Positions 16,867-25,243 of a stretch of DNA of 64,000 nucleotides are shown here, one piece after another (positions within the stretch are counted from its first letter, which is position 1; each line of letters starts with the position of its first letter). The stretch is from the NCBI RefSeq assembly GCF_900168685.1, contig NZ_FVZN01000014.1:992001-1056000 (forward strand). Reading direction: 5' to 3'. The DNA comes from Solibacillus isronensis. GTDB lineage: Bacteria; Bacillota; Bacilli; Bacillales_A; Planococcaceae. The notes under the pieces are model-generated. The model did not search any database. It saw only the letters and a program-made list of their open reading frames with translations, and was not told the origin of the DNA. The position numbers and the translations under genes are program-made.

Positions 16867-17303
16867 ATCAAATCGAAGCATATTGGGGGCATTTTTGTGA
16901 TTCGGAAGGTATACAAAATATTCATTATAAAGAAGCATTTCAATTTGGTGAAAAAGCAGATTTGCTTGCAGGACTTGTAGTGGATGGCATTAAAGCAGCA
17001 ACTTGTTCAAGCTTTCCGTTGTATGAACTAGAAGGGGAAAGTTTGCCTGAAGTGGGGGATTACCAGATTGTTTTAAACAGTCTGGATGAACCGGTTGCGA
17101 TCATACAATCTTATTCTATTGAAATTTACCCATTCCATGAAGTACCGGTTGATTTTGCCTTGGCAGAAGGAGAAGGTACCTATGAGGAATGGAAGGAAGC
17201 GCATGTCGCGTTTTTCAGCAGAGAACTTTCCAAACAGGGCCTGGCATTTACCGAAGAAATGCTGACAGTTTGTGATCGCTTTAAAAAAGTTTTTCCTAAA
17301 TAA
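16863..17303 (+). CDS. ASCH domain protein
   Basis: The 146-residue protein is a small ASCH (PUA-like) domain protein. It starts MNQIEAYWGHFCDSEGI and contains the typical GLVVDGIKAATCSSFPLYE and PEVGDYQIVLNSLDEPVAII stretches. ASCH proteins are thought to bind RNA or nucleosides; the biochemical role is unproven. I use the ATG at 16863, which overlaps the ABC-F stop (ATGA) and has AAAGGGGG upstream. The overlap means translational coupling with the ABC-F protein. Confidence 0.88.
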   Translation: MNQIEAYWGHFCDSEGIQNIHYKEAFQFGEKADLLAGLVVDGIKAATCSSFPLYELEGESLPEVGDYQIVLNSLDEPVAIIQSYSIEIYPFHEVPVDFALAEGEGTYEEWKEAHVAFFSRELSKQGLAFTEEMLTVCDRFKKVFPK

Positions 17304-17341
17304 AGATTAGAAAGCTGCAATATTAATAGCTAAACTTATAC

Positions 17342-17379
17342 AAAATGGAGGAATTTGCTTACGCAATCCTCCATTTTTT
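17342..17379 (+). terminator. Terminator of ABC-F/ASCH operon
   Basis: AAAATGGAGGA (17342-17352) pairs with TCCTCCATTTT (17367-17377), ending in T6. Confidence 0.9.
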
Positions 17380-17444
17380 CACTGCTTTCGTTCAAAATCA
17401 ATACTTCTTGGCAACAATTGCTATCAAAAATCGTTACATAATAG

Positions 17445-17474
17445 TTGCATAGGTTAATGTTTTTTTGATATATT
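17445..17474 (+). promoter_or_regulatory. Promoter of LTA synthase gene
   Basis: TTGCAT (17445-17450) and TATATT (17469-17474) are separated by 18 bases, about 37 bases before the start codon. This is a reasonable sigma-A promoter. Confidence 0.5.
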
Positions 17475-17510
17475 GATTCTTGTTTTTCTAAATAAAAAAA
17501 GGAAAACGTC

Positions 17511-19436
17511 TTGAATAGAAAGAGTGATTACAAGGTGAAAAACTTAGTAAAAAATAAAAGCTTATTAAACAATTTTCCAGGGATTTTCGTTCTTGCTGTT
17601 TTAATGCTCTGGGCGAAAACTTATATTACACAAGTGTCCCAGTTTAAATTGGGTGTAGAGGGACCACTTCAACAGTTTCTTTTATTAATTAACCCATTAG
17701 GCTCTGCGGTACTATTTTTAGCAGTTGCTTTTCTGTTTAAAAGAAAAAGAAGATTGACTGCATTGATCATCATTTATTCATTGATGACATTTTTATTATT
17801 TGCAAATGCTGTATATTATCGTTTCTTCAGCGATTTTATTACGCTTCCAACAATCTCACAAACACAAAATTTCGGAGATTTAGGCGGCAGTGTTTTAACA
17901 TTATTAAAACCGACTGATTTATTATTTTTTGTGGATATTTTCGTATTGATATATATTCGTTTTTCAAAGAGAATTAATTTCCAATCCGGCAAAGTCGGAT
18001 TCAAAATGCCTGCAGCTGTTATAGCAGCGGCAATCGTATTATCAATTGTCAACTTGCAATTAGCGGAAGCTGACCGCCCGGATTTATTGAGCCGTGGCTT
18101 TGACCGCAGTTATATCGTGAAATATTTAGGTATGTACAATTATACAATTTATGATTCTGTTAAAACATTTGAAGCATCTTCAGAACGTGCTTCAGCAGAC
18201 AGCAGTGATATTGCGGAAATTATTAACTTTACAAATTCATTTTCAGCCCAGCCAAACGAGAAGTACTTTGGTAAAGCGAAAGATATGAATGTGATTTATT
18301 TGCATCTGGAATCCATGCAGTCATTTTTAATCGATTATGAGCTTGAGGGCGAACAAGTAACACCGTTTTTAAATTCATTAGTTAAAAATGAAAACACAAT
18401 GTATTTCGATAACTTTTATCATCAAACAGCGCAGGGGAAAACTTCCGATGCTGAATTTATGTTAGAGAATTCATTATTCGGATTGCCACAAGGTTCAGCC
18501 TTTATTACGAAAGGTCAAAATACGTTTGAAGCCGCACCATCGTTATTGAAAGACTATGGCTATACATCAGCCGTGTTCCACGGAAATAACGGCAGCTTCT
18601 GGAACAGAAATATTATTTACAACCAATTTGGCTATGACGAATTTTTTGACGAAAGTTCATATGATACTTCCGATCCGAAAAACATGGCCGAGTACGGCTT
18701 AATGGATAAACCATTTTTCGAGCAGTCGGAAAGCATGCTTGAAACATTGCCGCAGCCATTCTATACAAAATTCATTACGGTTGCCCATCACTTCCCCTAC
18801 AAGATCGACCAGGATTTAGCGACGATCGGTAAGGCGACAACAGGTGATGCGAGTGTCGATAATTATTTCCAGACAGCTCGTTATGCCGACGAAGCGATTG
18901 AACAGTTCTTTGCGTATTTAAAAGAATCCGGTCTTTATGAAAATACAATGATTGTAATGTACGGAGACCATTACGGAATTTCCGATAACCACAATAAAGC
19001 GATGGAACAAATTATTGGTGAAGAAGTTACACCTGTTGTAAATGCAGATTTACAGCGTGTACCGTTATTTATTCATGTGCCGGGAATGGAAGGCGGCGTT
19101 AACCATACGTATGGTGGACAAATAGACCTTCTTCCGACAGTACTGCATTTACTAGGTGTTGAAACGAAAAACAACATCCATTTTGGGACAGACCTACTTT
19201 CTGAAGAGCATAGCGAAATTGTTCCGTTTAGAAACGGTAATTTTGTCAGCCCTACGATCTATTCATTGGATGGCAAATACTATGATTCAAAAACAGGCGA
19301 AGAGCTCGATGAATCAAAAGTGGAAACAGCAGATAAATTAAAAGCGATGGTAGAAGAAAAACTTCACTATTCCGATAAAGTTGTAAATGGAGATTTATTG
19401 CGCTTCCATTCCAAAGACGGAAGCATAAAAGAGTAA
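17511..19436 (+). CDS. ltaS: Lipoteichoic acid synthase family protein
   Basis: This enzyme polymerises glycerol phosphate from phosphatidylglycerol onto a glycolipid anchor at the outer membrane face. The 641 residues comprise five N-terminal membrane helices (about 1-195) and an extracellular sulfatase-like domain. The catalytic Thr is in QTAQGKTSDAEFML, the metal site starts at YLHLESMQSF, and GDHYGISDNHN completes it. The start is TTG at 17511, with AAGGA 9 bases upstream; no ATG fits. It is monocistronic between terminators. Bacillales often have several paralogues, so it may be an LtaS, YfnI or YvgJ/YqgS type. Confidence 0.93.
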   Translation: MNRKSDYKVKNLVKNKSLLNNFPGIFVLAVLMLWAKTYITQVSQFKLGVEGPLQQFLLLINPLGSAVLFLAVAFLFKRKRRLTALIIIYSLMTFLLFANAVYYRFFSDFITLPTISQTQNFGDLGGSVLTLLKPTDLLFFVDIFVLIYIRFSKRINFQSGKVGFKMPAAVIAAAIVLSIVNLQLAEADRPDLLSRGFDRSYIVKYLGMYNYTIYDSVKTFEASSERASADSSDIAEIINFTNSFSAQPNEKYFGKAKDMNVIYLHLESMQSFLIDYELEGEQVTPFLNSLVKNENTMYFDNFYHQTAQGKTSDAEFMLENSLFGLPQGSAFITKGQNTFEAAPSLLKDYGYTSAVFHGNNGSFWNRNIIYNQFGYDEFFDESSYDTSDPKNMAEYGLMDKPFFEQSESMLETLPQPFYTKFITVAHHFPYKIDQDLATIGKATTGDASVDNYFQTARYADEAIEQFFAYLKESGLYENTMIVMYGDHYGISDNHNKAMEQIIGEEVTPVVNADLQRVPLFIHVPGMEGGVNHTYGGQIDLLPTVLHLLGVETKNNIHFGTDLLSEEHSEIVPFRNGNFVSPTIYSLDGKYYDSKTGEELDESKVETADKLKAMVEEKLHYSDKVVNGDLLRFHSKDGSIKE

Positions 19437-19460
19437 GTAGAACAGTTTAAAATTTTTCTC

Positions 19461-19505
19461 AGGCATCATCTAATTTGATTAATTCAAATGGATGATGCCT
19501 TTTTA
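19461..19505 (+). terminator. Terminator of ltaS
   Basis: GGCATCATC (19462-19470) pairs with GATGATGCC (19491-19499), with an inner ATTTGA/TCAAAT stem, followed by T5. Confidence 0.9.
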
Positions 19506-19963
19506 TTATGACTTAAAAAATAATTAACAAAGATTCTATTGAAAAAAATACTTTTCAAAATACATTGAAATAGTCATGAAACTCTATCACTTTCATAATA
19601 AGTCACTATCAGGTATGAAGTTCGATTTACATATAAAACCATGCTTTTCTTCTGTTAATTACCTTCTGAGATGAAGTATTAACTTATTCTGAAATTTTAA
19701 ATGAAATCGTAAATTGTTATTAAAGCAATAACAATTAACGTAGTAAGTGTGAATTTTACTATTTAAAAGTACTAATTTGGTGAGAATATTTTCAATGCAC
19801 AATTTATATAAATTAAGAGACAGATCATTAAATGCTTAATAGGTTGTAATCTTTTTGTATAAGCAACATATAGTGTTTTTTGGGAAAGCGAAATGGTTTA
19901 GAGATTTTAGAAGGCGATCTAAATGATTCGCCAACACCCAATATATTAAGGGGGAATGAGTGA
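19506..19963. promoter_or_regulatory. Long AT-rich leader of the catabolic cluster with a 25-bp operator-like dyad
   Basis: This 458-base gap has no credible gene and precedes the 15-kb catabolic cluster, so it should hold its promoter. The clearest signal is a perfect dyad: AATTGTTATT (19712-19721), five bases, then AATAACAATT (19727-19736). It has no T run and is better explained as a repressor site than a terminator. No regulator gene is linked to the cluster. Confidence 0.5.
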
Positions 19964-21082
19964 ATGAGAGAAGCCGTAATCGTCGCTGCTACACGAACAC
20001 CGGTAGGAAGAAGAAATGGTGTATTAGCAGAAGTACGGGCAGATGATTTAGCTGCAGATGTACTGGAGGATGTAGTAAAACGTGCGGGAATAGAAAAGGC
20101 CCTTGTGGAGGATGTTATTTTTGGCTGTGTTACCCAAACATTGGAGCAAGGCGGAAATATCGCAAGAATTGCTGCATTGATGGCAGGCTTTCCGATCGAA
20201 GTGCCCGGTGTAACGATTGACCGGCAATGCGGCTCAAGTTTACAGGCGGTTCATTTTGCGGCACAAGCGATTATTGCAGGCGATATGGATATTGTAATCG
20301 CAGGTGGTATCGAAAGCATGAGCCGTGTACCGATGGGATCAAATATGGAGGGCACGCGCAAAAGTGACCGTATCAAAAAATATGAACTGATTCACCAAGG
20401 ATTATCCGCAGAGCGTATTGCTGAACAATGGCAGCTAACAGAGCAGGAAATCAATGAATATTCTGTGCTGAGCCAGCAGCGCGCCATTCAGGCAATTGAA
20501 TCAGGTTATTTTGATGAAGAGATTGTAGCGATCGGTGATGTTGAGACAGATGAAGGTCCAAGACCGGGAACGACCGTCAAAGTTTTGCAAGGTTTACGAA
20601 AGTTGTTTAAAGAAGACGGATTTATTTCTGCAGGAACTTCATCACAAATGAGCGATGGTGCATCTGCAGTACTCATTATGTCGAGTGAAAAAGCGCAGGA
20701 ACTCGGTGTGAAACCGATGGCGAAAATCATCTCGCGTACTGTCGTAGGTTCTGACCCGACACTTATGTTGACAGGTCCAATTGAAGCGACAAAACGTGTC
20801 CTTGAAAAAGCAAACTTAACAATTGATGATATGGATACGTATGAAGTGAACGAAGCTTTTGCACCTGTACCGATTGTTTGGGCAAAAGAGCTTGGTGCAG
20901 ATTTGGAAAAGCTGAATCCCGACGGTGGTGCGATTGCGTTAGGTCATCCACTTGGCGCAACAGGAACTAAATTATTAACTACGATGCTTTACCGCATGGA
21001 GCGTAATAACCAACGCTATGGCTTACTTGCGATTTGTGAAGGAATGGGCATGGCCAATGCAACAATTATTGAGAGACTTTAA
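19964..21082 (+). CDS. Acetyl-CoA acyltransferase (thiolase), first copy
   Basis: This enzyme cleaves 3-ketoacyl-CoA with CoA, or condenses acetyl-CoA, in the cytosol. The acyl-intermediate Cys is C89 in DRQCGSSLQAVH. The His motif is GGAIALGHPLGATG and the C-terminal Cys lies in CEGMGMANA. The 372 residues are slightly short for the family (usually about 390), because the loop around residue 130-150 is short. It is the first gene of the same-strand catabolic cluster and starts 7 bases after AAGGGGGAATG. Together with the second thiolase it supports a beta-oxidation role, but biosynthetic use cannot be excluded. Confidence 0.92.
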   Translation: MREAVIVAATRTPVGRRNGVLAEVRADDLAADVLEDVVKRAGIEKALVEDVIFGCVTQTLEQGGNIARIAALMAGFPIEVPGVTIDRQCGSSLQAVHFAAQAIIAGDMDIVIAGGIESMSRVPMGSNMEGTRKSDRIKKYELIHQGLSAERIAEQWQLTEQEINEYSVLSQQRAIQAIESGYFDEEIVAIGDVETDEGPRPGTTVKVLQGLRKLFKEDGFISAGTSSQMSDGASAVLIMSSEKAQELGVKPMAKIISRTVVGSDPTLMLTGPIEATKRVLEKANLTIDDMDTYEVNEAFAPVPIVWAKELGADLEKLNPDGGAIALGHPLGATGTKLLTTMLYRMERNNQRYGLLAICEGMGMANATIIERL

Positions 21083-21122
21083 ATAAAACTCTATTCATAT
21101 TTTATAAAATTACGAAAAGATA

Positions 21123-21136
21123 TGTAATCGCTTTCA
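21123..21136 (+). promoter_or_regulatory. Catabolite-responsive (cre-like) element in the cluster
   Basis: TGTAATCGCTTTCA matches TGWAARCGYTWNCA at 13 of 14 positions. It is 44 bases before the first acyl-CoA dehydrogenase gene and may allow CcpA to block transcription of the cluster when sugar is present. Confidence 0.5.
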
Positions 21137-21179
21137 ATATGTAAGGTATTAAAAATATGACGAAGAGAGAGTGAAATAA

Positions 21180-22355
21180 ATGAATAAAACATTAGCGAAA
21201 TCTAGAAAAGAGTCTCGTACATTTTTTAATAATGATCATATTATGTTCCGGGAATCTCTTAGAAAATTTGTGGAAAAAGAGATTGAACCTTATTTTACAC
21301 AATGGGAGCACGATCGCATCGTTCCGCGTGAATTATGGACAAAGTTAGGCAGTCAGGGATTTTTATGTCCGAGTGTAGAGGAAAAGTACGGCGGAATGGG
21401 CTTGGACTTTATTTTTGATATTGTTTTATCTGAAGAATTATCAAAAGTCGGTGGCGGTTTAAGTGGAATTGGACTGCATAGTAATGTCGTAACGCCGTAT
21501 ATCACTTCTTTTGGAACAGAAGAGCAGAAGATGAAGTATCTTCCGAAGTTTGTAAGCGGTGAATGGATTTCAGCCATTGCAATGACAGAACCGGGTGCAG
21601 GGTCTGATTTACAGAAAATGACGACGACTGCAATTAAAGATGGCTCCGACTATATAGTAAACGGTCAAAAAACCTTCATTACGAATGGGATTCTTTCCGA
21701 TGTCATTATCATTGCTTGTAAAACAGATCCTAAAGCTGTACCTGCACATAACGGGGTAAGCTTACTGATTATTGAAAGAGGGATGGAAGGTTTCTCCCGC
21801 GGCAGAAAATTAGACAAGGTTGGCATGCATAGCCAAGATACAGCAGAACTTATTTTTGAAAATGTACGAGTTCCGGCAGAAAACCTCCTTGGTGAAGAAG
21901 GAAAAGGTTTCTTGTATTTAATGCAAAAATTGCAGCAAGAACGCCTTCTGACAGCAGTAGGGGCAATTACCGCTGCAAAAGATATGCTCGACTTAACGCT
22001 GCAATATGTTAAAGAGCGGGAAGCGTTTGGTAAACCGATTGGTAAATTCCAAAATACACAATTTACACTTGCTGAAATTGCCACACAAGTACAAATCGGC
22101 CAAACATTTGTCGATGATTTGATCATTCGTCATTTAGAAGGACAGGATATTGTGACGGAAGTATCAATGGCCAAATGGTGGATAACGGATATGGCACGGA
22201 AAATTTCGGTAGAATGTATGCAATTACATGGCGGCTACGGCTATATGGAAGAATACAAGATTGCGAGACGATTCCGCGATATTGCAGTTACACCAATTTT
22301 CGCCGGCTCCAATGAAATTATGAAAGTCATTATTGCCAAAAATTTAGGACTGTAA
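21180..22355 (+). CDS. Acyl-CoA dehydrogenase, first copy
   Basis: This FAD enzyme makes the 2,3-double bond in an acyl-CoA and passes electrons to ETF. The 391 residues contain the FAD and substrate motif AMTEPGAGSDLQ, GQKTFITNG, the GGYGYMEEYKIARRFRD segment and a C-terminal FAGSNEIMKVIIAKNLGL, similar to the ending of long-chain or broad-range members. The ribosome binding site is a weak GAGAGTG. No ETF genes are in the window. The exact chain-length or branched-chain specificity is unknown. Confidence 0.93.
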   Translation: MNKTLAKSRKESRTFFNNDHIMFRESLRKFVEKEIEPYFTQWEHDRIVPRELWTKLGSQGFLCPSVEEKYGGMGLDFIFDIVLSEELSKVGGGLSGIGLHSNVVTPYITSFGTEEQKMKYLPKFVSGEWISAIAMTEPGAGSDLQKMTTTAIKDGSDYIVNGQKTFITNGILSDVIIIACKTDPKAVPAHNGVSLLIIERGMEGFSRGRKLDKVGMHSQDTAELIFENVRVPAENLLGEEGKGFLYLMQKLQQERLLTAVGAITAAKDMLDLTLQYVKEREAFGKPIGKFQNTQFTLAEIATQVQIGQTFVDDLIIRHLEGQDIVTEVSMAKWWITDMARKISVECMQLHGGYGYMEEYKIARRFRDIAVTPIFAGSNEIMKVIIAKNLGL

Positions 22356-22423
22356 TGGATCCGAAACTACTTCATCAAGTTTAAGCACATGATATGTACT
22401 ATGAATTTATGAGGTGAGATGAA

Positions 22424-23617
22424 ATGAAAAATGCCGTAATAATAGACTCTGTACGTACAGCAGTCGGTCGCATGGGCGAGACATTAAAAGATGTGGAGGT
22501 AGATTATCTTGCGGCAAAAGTGTTGGATGAAATTACCGTCCGTACCGGAATCGATAAGAGTAAGATCGATGAAGTCATTATTGGACAAGCGAAGCAAAGT
22601 ACAGATTCGCCTAATCTGGCCCGCTTAGCCCTTTTACGTGCAGGTTTTCCGATTGAAATTACTGGCTATACCGTTCACCGACAGTGCGGATCAGGTCTGC
22701 AGGCGATGAATAGCGGCGCCCAGCAAATTATGTGTGGACTGTCCGATATTATTATTGCTGGCGGAGCTGAAAGCATGAGCACAGCACCGTATTATTTGCG
22801 TAATGTTCGTTACGGTTACGGAGCAGGAAACGGTGAAATTCTTGATTCTAATACGGAAAGTCAGCCCCGTGCCCAGCCGATTGAAACATATGGCGCATTA
22901 ACAATGGGGATGACTGCTGAGAACTTGGCTGTGAAATATTCGATTTCCCGAAGTGAACAAGATGAGTTCGCCTTAAGAAGCCAGGAAAATGCGAAAAGAG
23001 CGATCGAATTGGGATCGTTCATGGATCAAATTGTCCCATTTGAAGTGAAGATGAAAAAGGGAACCGTCGAATTTAAAGTAGACGAGCATCCAAGGAAAAC
23101 AACATTTGAAAAACTATCACAGCTAAAACCTGTTTTTAAAGAAAATGGCACAGTAACTGCTGGAAATACTAGTGGTCGTAATGATGGGGCAGGTGTAATC
23201 ATGCTAATGTCGGAAGAAGCGGCTGCACAGTATGATAAAAAACCTAAAGCGAAAATCATTGCGCAGGCTGTTGCAGGGGTTTCGCCTGAAATTATGGGAA
23301 TTGGCCCTGCGCCGGCAACTAGAAAAGCATTGAAAATGGCGAATTTAACACTCGATCAAATCGGGTTAATTGAACTAAACGAAGCCTTTGCAGCTCAATC
23401 TTTAGCCGTCATTAAAGAACTCGGCATGGACATAAACCGAGTCAATGTCAATGGTGGTGCAATCGCGCTAGGTCATCCAATTGGAGGTACAGGCGGTGTA
23501 CTAATGACAAAGCTGCTTCATGAAATGGAAAGACGCGGAGAAAAATACGGTTTAGTTACTTTCTGTATCGGCGGCGGACTTGGTATTACAACGATTGTTG
23601 AAAATCTGCAGTTGTAA
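22424..23617 (+). CDS. Acetyl-CoA acyltransferase (thiolase), second copy
   Basis: This is a second full thiolase of 397 residues. The nucleophile is C88 in HRQCGSGLQAMN, the His motif is GGAIALGHPIGGTG and the C-terminal Cys is in FCIGGGLGITT, all intact. The start follows GAGGTGAG. It differs clearly from the first thiolase, so the two are not a recent duplication and probably act on different chain lengths or branched substrates. A CoA-transferase remnant begins about 20 bases after its stop. Confidence 0.93.
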   Translation: MKNAVIIDSVRTAVGRMGETLKDVEVDYLAAKVLDEITVRTGIDKSKIDEVIIGQAKQSTDSPNLARLALLRAGFPIEITGYTVHRQCGSGLQAMNSGAQQIMCGLSDIIIAGGAESMSTAPYYLRNVRYGYGAGNGEILDSNTESQPRAQPIETYGALTMGMTAENLAVKYSISRSEQDEFALRSQENAKRAIELGSFMDQIVPFEVKMKKGTVEFKVDEHPRKTTFEKLSQLKPVFKENGTVTAGNTSGRNDGAGVIMLMSEEAAAQYDKKPKAKIIAQAVAGVSPEIMGIGPAPATRKALKMANLTLDQIGLIELNEAFAAQSLAVIKELGMDINRVNVNGGAIALGHPIGGTGGVLMTKLLHEMERRGEKYGLVTFCIGGGLGITTIVENLQL

Positions 23618-23640
23618 ATACGGGCCGGAGCAGATCCCAC

Positions 23641-24211
23641 TATACAAAAAAATGTACCACTGCTGAAAAAGCAATCCAGCTTATTGAATCCTCTCAAACA
23701 ATATTTTTGGCACCGATGTGTAATGAACCTCAAGTACTTGTAGAAGAAAAAGTCACGGTTACAAGAGATTTTATCATATACCATCGTTTTAGGTAGTCCG
23801 TGTAAATATGCGGATATATCATGTCAACCACACTTTATAATCCGAACATTTTTAAATTCATTCTTATTGAAAAAAGCATAAAAAAATAATCATTGTGATT
23901 AAGTTCCTTTGAATTTCTCGGATATCCCCCGGTGGATCAAAGAAGAGGGAATCGATGTTGCACTTATACAGGTTTCAAAGCCAAATGCAGATGGTTTTTG
24001 TAATCTCGGTCTCTCGGTAGATGTTGTACAGACATTGATAAAGGAAGCGACGGTCGTAATCGCGGAAGTAAACAGCAATCTCCCATGTACATCCGGTGAA
24101 ACACTCGTCCATGCATCACTGATTGACTGTTTTGTTCCGTCCGACCGTCCGGTAACCACGATACCAAAAAGTCAACCAGCCACATCCGAAATTCCGTGTT
24201 GCTCTAAATGA
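23641..24211 (+). pseudogene. Remnant of acetyl-CoA hydrolase / CoA-transferase (4-hydroxybutyrate CoA-transferase family)
   Basis: Three fragments align in order with the N-terminal part of this roughly 430-residue family. The first frame gives TTAEKAIQLIESSQTIFLAP then NEPQVLVEE, ending at a TAG (23794). In the +1 frame from about 23822 a short segment resembles the following region and meets a TAA. The same frame then reads FSDIPRWIKEEGIDVALIQV, GFCNLGLSVDVVQTLI and VVIAEVNSNLP up to 24211. The C-terminal half, including the catalytic Glu region, is absent. The gene is therefore dead. An intact copy may have supplied or removed CoA in this pathway. Confidence 0.8.
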
Positions 24212-24265
24212 ATTTAAACAATTCGTATAAAGAGAAAATTAGCCAAATAAGAAAGGGTGTTCACT

Positions 24266-25177
24266 ATGTCGAATTTAAAAGATAAAGTTGCAATCGTTAC
24301 AGGTTCCGGTCGAGGCATTGGACGAGATATTGCCTTACTTCTAGCGAAAGAAGGAGCAAAAGTTGTTGTCAATGATTTAGGAGGAGGATCTGACGGGCAA
24401 GGAAATGATACAAAAATTGCAGATGAAGTAGTGCGGGAAATACAGGAACTTGGCGGAGAAGCTGTAGCCAACTATGATTCCGTTGCGGACTATGAATCTG
24501 CTTCCAATATTGTAGACACAGCATTATCAAGATTCGGACGCCTGGATATCGTCGTGAATAATGCAGGTATTTTACGTGACCGTATGTTATTTAAAATGAG
24601 CGAGGAAGAATGGGATGCAGTTATTGCGGTTCATTTAAAGGGTTCATTCAATATGACGCGAGCAGCATCAACGATTTTTAAGGAGCAAAAAAGTGGGCGC
24701 TTTATTCATTTCACTTCCACTTCAGGGTTAATCGGTAATGTTGGGCAAGCCAATTATTCCGCTGCCAAATTAGGAATTGTCGGGTTAAGTAAAAGTACAG
24801 CATTGGATATGGCAAGGTATAATGTCACATCGAATGCGATTGCCCCGTTTGCATGGAGTCGATTAATCGGGACAATCCCTGCAGAAACAGAGGATGAAAA
24901 AGAGCGCGTAGAAAGATTGAAACAGCTTTCACCGGCTCATATTGCACCATTAGTTGCCTTTTTGGCATCGAATGAAGCTGCCGATATTTCCGGTCAAATA
25001 TTTGGTGTACGCGGAAAGGAAATTATGGTGTTTTCTCAGCCGCGCCCGATTCGCTCTGTATTCAATGCAAAAGGCTGGTCAGTTGATAGCTTAAGTGCAA
25101 TTAAAGGGTCGCTTCAATCAAGTTTTACACCGCTTGAAGGTAGTGCACAAGTCTTCCCGTATGCTCCGTTAGTGTAA
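24266..25177 (+). CDS. Short-chain dehydrogenase, (3R)-hydroxyacyl-CoA dehydrogenase type
   Basis: The 303-residue SDR resembles the dehydrogenase part of peroxisomal multifunctional enzyme type 2, which oxidises (3R)-hydroxyacyl-CoA with NAD. It has TGSGRGIGRDIALLLAKEG, the long loop VVNDLGGGSDGQGND typical of that subgroup, NNAGILRD, and the catalytic Ser with YSAAK. I use the ATG at 24266, which has GAAAGGG in place; the GTG at 24257 is within that site. Its R-specificity fits the nearby MaoC hydratase pair, which produces (3R)-hydroxy intermediates. Confidence 0.9.
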   Translation: MSNLKDKVAIVTGSGRGIGRDIALLLAKEGAKVVVNDLGGGSDGQGNDTKIADEVVREIQELGGEAVANYDSVADYESASNIVDTALSRFGRLDIVVNNAGILRDRMLFKMSEEEWDAVIAVHLKGSFNMTRAASTIFKEQKSGRFIHFTSTSGLIGNVGQANYSAAKLGIVGLSKSTALDMARYNVTSNAIAPFAWSRLIGTIPAETEDEKERVERLKQLSPAHIAPLVAFLASNEAADISGQIFGVRGKEIMVFSQPRPIRSVFNAKGWSVDSLSAIKGSLQSSFTPLEGSAQVFPYAPLV

Positions 25178-25243
25178 TTGTTTGGACTGCTAAATGGAAG
25201 GGAGAGAAAAATGGACTTTTAGCTGCCACCCGATTTAGTTGAG

